The position numbers and the translations under genes were made by a program. From contig DAITAZ010000049.1 in assembly GCA_036824045.1 (NCBI GenBank), positions 1-25,961 on the forward strand: 25,961 nucleotides of DNA. Direction: 5' to 3'. The notes under the pieces are model-generated. The model did not search any database, was not told the origin of the DNA, and worked only from the letters and a program-made list of their open reading frames with translations. The number at the start of each line of letters is the position of its first letter. The first letter of the stretch is position 1. The stretch is from DAITAZ01 sp036824045. GTDB lineage: Bacteria; Pseudomonadota; Gammaproteobacteria; Burkholderiales; Rhodocyclaceae. Of the stretch, positions 15,865 through 21,863 are shown piece by piece.

Positions 15865-18594
15865 ATGACTGAAACCCGTTCGACCTGTTGTTACTGCGGC
15901 GTTGGCTGCGGCGTCGTCATCGAATCCGAGGCCGGGCGCATCACCGGCGTGCGCGGGGACCGGGAGCACCCGCCAACTTCCGGCCGCTTGCCCACCATTG
16001 GGCCCCCCCTTTATTACCCCCCCCCGCCTAAAACCCGGCCCCTGGGTCCGCCTCTCCCCTTCCTGCGGCTCCCCCCCACGGCGCCCCGCGCTCCCGTGGG
16101 CTGGGATGCCGCCCTCGACCACGCCGCCGAGAAGTTCGCCGCCATCATCCGCACGCACGGGCCCGACGCCGTGGCCTTTTACGGTGCCGGCCAGTTGCTG
16201 ACCGAGGACTACTACGTCTTCAACAAGCTCGCCAAGGGCCTGGTGGGCACCAACAACCTGGACACCAATTCCCGCCTGTGCATGTCCAGCGCCGTGGTGG
16301 GCTACAAGATGACCCTGGGGGCGGATTCGCCCCCCGCCAGTTACGAGGACATCGCCCTCACCGACTGCCTGTTCATCGCCGGCTCCAACACCGCCTTTGC
16401 CCATCCCATCGCCTTTCGCCGGGTGGAAGACGCCCGCGCCGCCCGGCCCGGCATGAAACTGGTGGTGGTGGACCCCCGCCGCACCGATACCGCCGAGGCG
16501 GCGGACCTGCACCTGGCCCTGCTGCCGGGCACCGACATCGCCCTCTACAACAGCATGCTGCACGTGATGCTGTGGGAAGGCTGGCTGGACCGGGAATACA
16601 TCGAAGCGCACACCGAAGGCTTCGACGCCCTCAAGAAGATCGTCCGGGAGTACTCCCCGGCCATGGCCGCTTCCATCTGCGGGCTCAAGGCCAAGGACAT
16701 CGAACTCGCCGCCCAGTGGTTCGCCACTTCCCCCGCCACCCTTTCCATGTACTGCCAGGGGCTCAACCAGTTTTCCTTCGGCAGCCACAACAACGCGGCG
16801 CTGATCAACCTGCATCTGGCCACCGGCCAGATCGGCCGCCCCGGTGCCGGGCCGTTTTCCCTCACCGGCCAGCCCAATGCCATGGGCGGGCGCGAGGTGG
16901 GGGGGCTGGCCAACCTGCTCTCCGCCCATCGGGACATGGCCAATGCCGAGCACCGGGCCGAGGTCGCCGCCCTGTGGGGCGTGGACAGCGTGCCCGCCCA
17001 GCCGGGCAAGAGCGCGGTGGAACTCTTCGAGGCCCTGCGTACGGGCGTGGTCAAGGCCGTGTGGATCTTGTGCACCAACCCGGCCCAGTCCATGCCGGAC
17101 CAGACGCTGGTGCATGAGGCGCTGCGCAACGCGGAGTTCGTGGTGGTGCAGGAGGCCTTCGCCCACACCGAAACCTGCGCCTATGCCGACCTGCTGCTGC
17201 CGGCCAGCACCTGGGGCGAGAAGGAGGGCACGGTGACCAACTCCGAGCGCTGCATCAGCCGTGTGCGCGGTGCCGTGCCGCCCCCGGGGGAAGCCCGCCA
17301 CGACTGGCAGATCGGCGTGGCGCTCGCTCACCGGCTGGGGCAGAAGCTGGGCAAGGGCGAACTGGCGCAGCGGCTCTTCCCCTACACCACGCCGGAAGAG
17401 GTGTGGAACGAGCATCGGGAGAGCACCCGCGGGCGCGACCTGGACATCACCGGTCTTTCCTACCGCATCCTGGAAGAGCAGGGGCCGCAGCAGTGGCCCT
17501 TCCCCGAGGGGGCGGCCCGCGGCAAGACGCGGCTCTATGAGGACGGGGTGTACCCCACCGCCAGTGGCCGCGCCCGCTTTGTCGCCACCGAATACAAGGT
17601 CACGGCCGATACCCCCAGCGCCCGCTACCCCCTGCATCTCAACACCGGCCGCCTGCGCGACCAGTGGCACGGCATGAGCCGCACCGGGCTCGTCGCCCGG
17701 CTCTACAACCACGAGCCCGAGCCGTTGCTGCACATGCATCCGGACGATCTGGGGCGTCGCCACCTCCAGGATGGCGACATCGTGCGCGTGAAGTCCAAGC
17801 GGGGCGAGATCCTGGTCAAGGTGTTCGCCACCGACACGGTGCGGCCCGGGCAATGCTTCCTGCCCATGCACTGGGGGGGCAACGCCATGAGCGGGCTGGG
17901 GGTGAATACCCTCTTGCCGGCAGCCTTCGACCCTCATTCCAAGCAACCGGAACTCAAGCACGCCAACGTGCAGGTGGAAAAGGTGAAGGAGGGCAAGGCC
18001 CTGGTAGCCCTGCGCCGCCTGCCGCCGGAGCCGGCCCCGGGCGAGCCCGGGCCCCTGGCCCTGATGGAGCGGCTGCGCGCCTGGCTGCCCCGCTTTCCCT
18101 ACGCCAGCCTGACCCTGGCCGGGCGGGACCATCCGGTGGTGGTGCTCAAGGCCCGGGCCACCGAAGTCAGCCCCGACATGCTGGCGGCGCTGGACCAGGA
18201 TCTCGCCCTGGATGACCCCAGCCGCGCGCTCTCCTACCGCGACGCCAAGCGGGATGTGGCCAAGCGCGCCCTGGTGGAGGACGACCGGCTCACCGCCGTG
18301 CGCCTGGCCGGGGAGATCGCCGCCACCGAATGGCTCACCGACCTCATGGTGCGGGGCGATTCCGCCGCGCCCCTGCGCCCCTGGCTGCTCGCGCCCCTCA
18401 CCCAGCCGCCTGCCGGCCAGGTGGCGCGGGGCAAGGTGGTGTGCAACTGCTTCGACGTGGCCGAGGACACCATCCTCGGCGCCTTCCGCGCCGGCGAAAG
18501 CCTGGAATTGCTGCAAAGCCGCACCCGCTGCGGCACCAACTGCGGATCCTGCCTGCCGGAGCTCAAACGCCTGCAGTCGGCAGCCAAGGGCTGA
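15865..18594 (+). CDS. nasA: Assimilatory nitrate reductase catalytic subunit (Mo-bis-MGD, Fe-S)
   Basis: This 909-residue cytoplasmic molybdoenzyme reduces nitrate to nitrite. It opens with a [4Fe-4S] motif, C8-x2-C11-x3-C15 (TCCYCGVGCGV). The fourth cysteine, expected in 'GRLC.KG', is proline 43 here (GRLPTIG), inside an abnormal C-rich patch (see separate entry). From residue 79 onward the molybdopterin domain is normal (VGWDAALDHAAEKF, NTNSRLCMSSAV, GSNTAFAHPI, FSLTGQPNAMGGREVGG, LLLPASTWGEKEGTVTNSER). The C-terminal dinucleotide-binding domain has MHWGGNAMSG. A C-terminal BFD-like [2Fe-2S] domain (about 856-909) holds C860, C862, C889, C893 and C896, a feature of NasA rather than Nap/Nar. 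There is no Tat signal. GGAGAA precedes the start. Confidence 0.92.
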   Translation: MTETRSTCCYCGVGCGVVIESEAGRITGVRGDREHPPTSGRLPTIGPPLYYPPPPKTRPLGPPLPFLRLPPTAPRAPVGWDAALDHAAEKFAAIIRTHGPDAVAFYGAGQLLTEDYYVFNKLAKGLVGTNNLDTNSRLCMSSAVVGYKMTLGADSPPASYEDIALTDCLFIAGSNTAFAHPIAFRRVEDARAARPGMKLVVVDPRRTDTAEAADLHLALLPGTDIALYNSMLHVMLWEGWLDREYIEAHTEGFDALKKIVREYSPAMAASICGLKAKDIELAAQWFATSPATLSMYCQGLNQFSFGSHNNAALINLHLATGQIGRPGAGPFSLTGQPNAMGGREVGGLANLLSAHRDMANAEHRAEVAALWGVDSVPAQPGKSAVELFEALRTGVVKAVWILCTNPAQSMPDQTLVHEALRNAEFVVVQEAFAHTETCAYADLLLPASTWGEKEGTVTNSERCISRVRGAVPPPGEARHDWQIGVALAHRLGQKLGKGELAQRLFPYTTPEEVWNEHRESTRGRDLDITGLSYRILEEQGPQQWPFPEGAARGKTRLYEDGVYPTASGRARFVATEYKVTADTPSARYPLHLNTGRLRDQWHGMSRTGLVARLYNHEPEPLLHMHPDDLGRRHLQDGDIVRVKSKRGEILVKVFATDTVRPGQCFLPMHWGGNAMSGLGVNTLLPAAFDPHSKQPELKHANVQVEKVKEGKALVALRRLPPEPAPGEPGPLALMERLRAWLPRFPYASLTLAGRDHPVVVLKARATEVSPDMLAALDQDLALDDPSRALSYRDAKRDVAKRALVEDDRLTAVRLAGEIAATEWLTDLMVRGDSAAPLRPWLLAPLTQPPAGQVARGKVVCNCFDVAEDTILGAFRAGESLELLQSRTRCGTNCGSCLPELKRLQSAAKG
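15967..16100 (+). other. Abnormal C-rich patch within nasA, probable sequence error
   Basis: Runs of seven to nine C appear (for example near 16005 and 16018-16026), and the translation becomes Pro-rich (GPPLYYPPPPKTRPLG). Matching the general shape of NasA proteins, residues about 36-76 should read roughly NFGRLC.KG, then ...RPETR...P.L...PR.PVGW. Faint echoes remain (GRL, KTR, PR-PVGWD), and frame and length are preserved. The pattern fits miscalled bases rather than an insertion or selection. The fourth Fe-S cysteine is lost in this reading. Confidence 0.7.
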
Positions 18595-18617
18595 GGCGGG
18601 ATGTTGGCCCGAAAGGG

Positions 18618-18634
18618 TGCGCCATCCCGGTGCG
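18618..18634. promoter_or_regulatory. NtrC-like binding site 1 upstream of nirB
   Basis: TGCGC-CATCCCG-GTGCG fits the dyad TGCAC-N7-GTGCA with two A-to-G changes. It lies about 100 bp upstream of the sigma-54 promoter, a normal enhancer distance, and 19 bp centre-to-centre from a stronger site. Confidence 0.42.
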
Positions 18635-18636
18635 CC

Positions 18637-18653
18637 CGCACTGCTGCAGTGCA
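18637..18653. promoter_or_regulatory. NtrC-like binding site 2 upstream of nirB
   Basis: CGCAC-TGCTGCA-GTGCA fits the NtrC dyad with one mismatch and contains a 15-bp palindrome, GCACTGC-T-GCAGTGC. It lies about 85 bp upstream of the promoter. A further palindrome, GCGCTGCAGCGC (18705-18716), sits just before the -24 element. Confidence 0.5.
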
Positions 18654-18727
18654 AAACCTTCTGTCTTGAAGGGGTATTTCCAGCCCTAAAGCCCGGAAAT
18701 TACTGCGCTGCAGCGCGAACGCCCTGG

Positions 18728-18743
18728 TGGCACATGTATTGCT
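18728..18743 (+). promoter_or_regulatory. Sigma-54 promoter of nirBD
   Basis: TGGCAC-ATGTA-TTGCT matches the sigma-54 consensus TGGCAC-N5-TTGCW at every defined position, with exact GG-N10-GC spacing. Transcription should begin near 18754, giving a leader of about 180 bases before nirB ATG 18936. Confidence 0.82.
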
Positions 18744-18761
18744 TTGTGTCCGGCCATGGAA

Positions 18762-18850
18762 GCCTCGCCCGACCACGGATGGTCAAGCGCGAGGCGGGCT
18801 GGAAGTCTTCGCTTCAGCGTCCTGATGGTGAGCAACGGCGTTCATCATCG
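18762..18850 (+). ncRNA. ANTAR-type two-hairpin leader RNA of nirBD (candidate)
   Basis: Hairpin 1 (18762-18795) has outer stem GCCTCGC/GCGAGGC, an internal loop, and inner stem GACC/GGTC closing the hexaloop ACGGAT (18775-18780). Hairpin 2 (18823-18850) is an 11-bp stem including G-U pairs, closing the hexaloop AACGGC (18834-18839). Both loops have A at position 1 and G at position 4, the known signature of RNAs bound by ANTAR proteins such as NasR and NasT in nitrate-assimilation leaders. Hairpin 1 begins about eight bases after the predicted transcription start. A third small hairpin (18798-18817) lies between them. The ANTAR assignment is inference, as no ANTAR gene is in the window. Confidence 0.55.
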
Positions 18851-18873
18851 AGGGTCAGCGCCGATCCCTGATG
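18846..18873 (+). promoter_or_regulatory. Competing stem in nirB leader (possible terminator or RBS control)
   Basis: CATC-G-AGGG (18846-18854) can pair with CCCTGATG (18866-18873), with one bulged G. Its 5' arm overlaps the 3' arm of ANTAR hairpin 2, so the two exclude each other, as in known antitermination leaders. No U-run follows, so a classic intrinsic terminator is doubtful. Separately, ATCCCT (18864-18869) is complementary to AGGGAT (18926-18931), the ribosome-binding site of nirB, offering a translational alternative. Confidence 0.35.
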
Positions 18874-18935
18874 CGAGCAACCGAATTGATTGACGGTGGT
18901 CCGTGGGCCGCCACATTCGCTGCAAAGGGATACAC

Positions 18936-21377
18936 ATGGAAAAGCTGAAACTCGTGATGGTCGGCAACGGCATGGCTGGGGTCCGCACGATCGAAGAACT
19001 GCTCAAGATTGCGCCCGACCTTTACGACATCACCGTCTTCGGCGCCGAGCCGCACCCCAACTACAACCGCATCATGCTCTCGCCGGTCCTGGCGGGGGAA
19101 ATGACGGTGAGCGACATCATCCTCAACGAGCTGGACTGGTACCGGGACAACGGCATCACCCTGCACGTGGGGCGCAAGGTGGTCGGCATCGACCGGGTCA
19201 AGCGCCAGGTGCGCGCCGACGACGGCACCGTGGCCGGCTACGATCGCCTGCTGCTGGCCACCGGCTCCAACCCCTTCATCCTGCCCATTCCGGGCAACAC
19301 CCTCCCGGGCGTGATCGGCTACCGGGACATCAAGGACACGGACGAGATGATCTCCGCCGCCGCCAACCACAAGCACGCGGTGGTGATCGGCGCCGGCCTG
19401 CTCGGGCTGGAGGCCGCCAACGGCCTGGCGCTGCGGGGCATGGACGTGACCGTGGTGCACATCTCCGACTGGATCATGGAGCGGCAGCTCGACCGGACCG
19501 CGGCCGACATGCTCCAGAAATCCCTCGAAGCCAAGGGGCTCAAGTTCCGCCTGCGTGCTCAGACCGCCGAGCTCGTGGCAGGCGAATCCGGACGGGTGGC
19601 GGCGGTCCGCTTCAAGGACGGGGACGCCATTCCCGCCGACCTTGTGGTCATGGCCGCCGGCATCCGCCCCAACGTGGAACTCGCCCAGCAGGCCGGCCTG
19701 CATTGCGATCGCGGCGTGGTGGTCAACGACACCATGCAGACCTTCGATCCGCGCATCTACGCCGTGGGCGAGTGCGCCAACCATCGCGGCATCGCCTACG
19801 GGCTGGTGGCGCCGCTCTTCGAGCAGGCCAAGGTGGCCGCCAACCATCTGGCCATGTACGGCATCGGCCGCTACCAGGGCTCCGTCACCAGCACCAAGCT
19901 CAAGGTGACCGGCATCGACGTCTTCTCCGCCGGCAACTTCACGGGTGGCGAAGGCATGGACGACATCACCCTCCACGACCCGGCGGGCGGCGTCTACAAG
20001 CGGGTGGTGGTGAAGGACGACAAGATCGTCGGCGCCGTGATGTACGGCGACACCAGCGATGGCCCCTGGTACTTCCAGATGCTCAAGGACGGGCAGGACA
20101 TCCACGAGATCCGCGATCACCTGCTGTTCGGCAAGAACCACCTGGGCGACACCGGCCACAAGGGCGCCAACCAGGCCGCGCTGCTGCCCGATACCGCCGA
20201 GGTGTGCGGCTGCAACGGCGTGTGCAAGGGCACCATCGTCAAGGCCATCAAGGAACAGGGCCTGTTCACCCTCGACGACGTGCGCAAGCACACCAAGGCC
20301 TCCAGCTCCTGCGGCTCCTGCACCGGGCTGGTGGAGCAGATCCTCGCCTCCTGCATCGGCGGCGCCTACGAGCCGGCGGATTCCCACAGCAAGCCCGTCT
20401 GCGGCTGCACCGATCTCTCCCACGGGGAACTGCGCAAGGCCATCCGCGACCTGCACCTGACCAGCATCCCCGTGGCCATGGCCTCGCTGGAGTGGAAGAC
20501 CCCCAACGGCTGCTCCACCTGCCGCCCCGCCCTCAACTACTACCTCATCTCCACCTGGCCCCACGAAGCCAAGGATGACCCGCAAAGCCGCTTCATCAAC
20601 GAGCGCGCCCACGCCAACATCCAGAAGGACGGCACCTATTCCGTGGTGCCCCGCATGTGGGGCGGGCTGACCACCCCGGCGGAACTGCGCGCCATCGCCG
20701 ACGTGGCCGAGAAGTACGCCATTCCCACCGTCAAATGCACCGGCGGCGCCCGCATCGACCTCCTGGGCGCCAAGCGCGAAGACCTGCCCGCCATCTGGGC
20801 CGACCTGGGCAAGGCCGGCATGGTCTCCGGCCACGCCTACGGCAAGAGCCTGCGCACCGTCAAAACCTGCGTCGGCGCCGAGCACTGCCGCTTCGGCACC
20901 CAACGCTCCATGGACATGGGCGTGAAGCTGGAAAAAATGCTCTTCGGCATGTGGAGCCCGCACAAGGTCAAGCTGGCCGTCTCCGGCTGCCCGCGCAACT
21001 GCGCCGAAGCCGGCATCAAGGACGTGGGCGTGATCGGCGTCGATTCCGGCTACGAGCTCTACGTCGCCGGCAACGGCGGCATCAAGACCGAGGTCGCCCA
21101 ATACCTGTGCAAGGTCAAGACCGACGAGGAGGTCATGGAATACTCCGGCGCCTTCCTCCAGCTCTACCGGGAAGAGGGCTTCTACCTGGAGCGCACCTGC
21201 CACTACGTGGAGCGCGTCGGGCTCGACCACATCAAGAAGCGGGTGGTGGACGACGCACCCAACCGCGCCGCCCTCTACGAGCGGCTCCTGTTCGCCCTGC
21301 AAGGCTACGTGGACCCCTGGCTGGAGCGCGCCACCCAGCCCGAACTGAAGCGGGATTTCGAGGCCCTGTCCATCTGA
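18936..21377 (+). CDS. nirB: Assimilatory nitrite reductase [NAD(P)H], large subunit
   Basis: This 813-residue cytoplasmic siroheme enzyme reduces nitrite to ammonium with six electrons from NAD(P)H. In order: FAD domain with VGNGMAGVRTIEEL near residues 9-22 and LLATGSNP; NAD(P)H domain with VIGAGLLGLEAANGL; FAD-closing IYAVGECANHRG; two BFD-like domains with C424, C426, C459, C462 and C489, C491, C526, C529; then the sulfite/nitrite reductase half with siroheme-[4Fe-4S] ligands C645-x5-C651 (TCVGAEHC) and C685-x3-C689 (GCPRNC). The domain set is complete. AAAGGGA lies before ATG 18936; the frame runs back to 18903 but homologues start at this Met. nirD begins 29 bp downstream. Confidence 0.96.
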   Translation: MEKLKLVMVGNGMAGVRTIEELLKIAPDLYDITVFGAEPHPNYNRIMLSPVLAGEMTVSDIILNELDWYRDNGITLHVGRKVVGIDRVKRQVRADDGTVAGYDRLLLATGSNPFILPIPGNTLPGVIGYRDIKDTDEMISAAANHKHAVVIGAGLLGLEAANGLALRGMDVTVVHISDWIMERQLDRTAADMLQKSLEAKGLKFRLRAQTAELVAGESGRVAAVRFKDGDAIPADLVVMAAGIRPNVELAQQAGLHCDRGVVVNDTMQTFDPRIYAVGECANHRGIAYGLVAPLFEQAKVAANHLAMYGIGRYQGSVTSTKLKVTGIDVFSAGNFTGGEGMDDITLHDPAGGVYKRVVVKDDKIVGAVMYGDTSDGPWYFQMLKDGQDIHEIRDHLLFGKNHLGDTGHKGANQAALLPDTAEVCGCNGVCKGTIVKAIKEQGLFTLDDVRKHTKASSSCGSCTGLVEQILASCIGGAYEPADSHSKPVCGCTDLSHGELRKAIRDLHLTSIPVAMASLEWKTPNGCSTCRPALNYYLISTWPHEAKDDPQSRFINERAHANIQKDGTYSVVPRMWGGLTTPAELRAIADVAEKYAIPTVKCTGGARIDLLGAKREDLPAIWADLGKAGMVSGHAYGKSLRTVKTCVGAEHCRFGTQRSMDMGVKLEKMLFGMWSPHKVKLAVSGCPRNCAEAGIKDVGVIGVDSGYELYVAGNGGIKTEVAQYLCKVKTDEEVMEYSGAFLQLYREEGFYLERTCHYVERVGLDHIKKRVVDDAPNRAALYERLLFALQGYVDPWLERATQPELKRDFEALSI

Positions 21378-21406
21378 CGGCACCCGCAACCAACAAGGAA
21401 CAGAAG

Positions 21407-21715
21407 ATGAGCGAATGGAAAAAGCTGTGCGCCGTGACCGACATCCCCCTCCTGGGCTCGCGGGTGGTGCGCTCGGCGGCGGGCGATATCGCGGTATTCC
21501 GCACCGGCGACGACGAAGTCTTCGCCATGCACGACAAGTGCCCCCACAAGGGTGGCCCCCTCTCCCAGGGCATCGTCCACGGCCGGCAGGTCACCTGCCC
21601 GCTGCATGGCTGGAAGATCCAGCTTGAAAACGGCGAAGCCGTCGCCCCCGACGTGGGCTGCACCAAGCCCTTCGCCGTCAAGGTCGAAGCCGGGGAGGTG
21701 TTCCTGGCGGTGTAA
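21407..21715 (+). CDS. nirD: Nitrite reductase small subunit, Rieske type
   Basis: This 102-residue Rieske-fold partner of NirB is annotated as the small subunit of NAD(P)H nitrite reductase. The two Rieske ligand pairs are intact: C45-x-H47 (CPHKGGPLSQG) and C64-x2-H67 (CPLHGWKI), so it should carry a [2Fe-2S] cluster. Some NirD proteins, including E. coli's as I recall, have the fold without the cysteines. AAGGAA precedes the start. It is the last gene of nirBD and is followed by two hairpins, the second a clear intrinsic terminator. Confidence 0.95.
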   Translation: MSEWKKLCAVTDIPLLGSRVVRSAAGDIAVFRTGDDEVFAMHDKCPHKGGPLSQGIVHGRQVTCPLHGWKIQLENGEAVAPDVGCTKPFAVKVEAGEVFLAV

Positions 21716-21726
21716 CCCGCCTCGCA

Positions 21727-21760
21727 GCGGTCGGGTGCGCCATGCACCGCGCCCGACCGC
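21727..21760 (+). terminator. Hairpin after nirD
   Basis: GCGGTCGGG (21727-21735) pairs with CCCGACCGC (21752-21760), a perfect 9-bp stem with a 16-base loop that may fold further. It is followed only by CTTTG. It probably helps to end or protect the nirBD transcript. Confidence 0.5.
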
Positions 21761-21791
21761 CTTTGAAGTGGCCGCCTCGCGTCGGCCCGCA

Positions 21792-21826
21792 AGCCCGGTC
21801 TCGGATGCGAGCCGGGCTGTTTTTTT
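21792..21826 (+). terminator. Rho-independent terminator of nirBD
   Basis: AGCCCGG-T-CTCG-GATG-CGAG-CCGGGCT forms a 7-bp plus 4-bp stem with a tetraloop, followed by G and seven T. This is a textbook intrinsic terminator on the + strand, just before the convergent katG stop at 21864. Confidence 0.9.
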
Positions 21827-21863
21827 GCTTTGGCGCCTCTGGCGAGGCTCCAGGGCCTGGCGG

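Noticed and set aside
15967..16100. A genuine proline-rich insertion in NasA
   Set aside because: There is no net length gain, remnants of the conserved segment remain in register, and long C-runs are absent elsewhere; a sequence error is simpler.
18855..21389. 844-residue open frame on the minus strand opposite nirB
   Set aside because: Composition is Ala/Val/Gly/Asp/His repeats typical of antisense to GC-rich genes; nirB is certain on the other strand.
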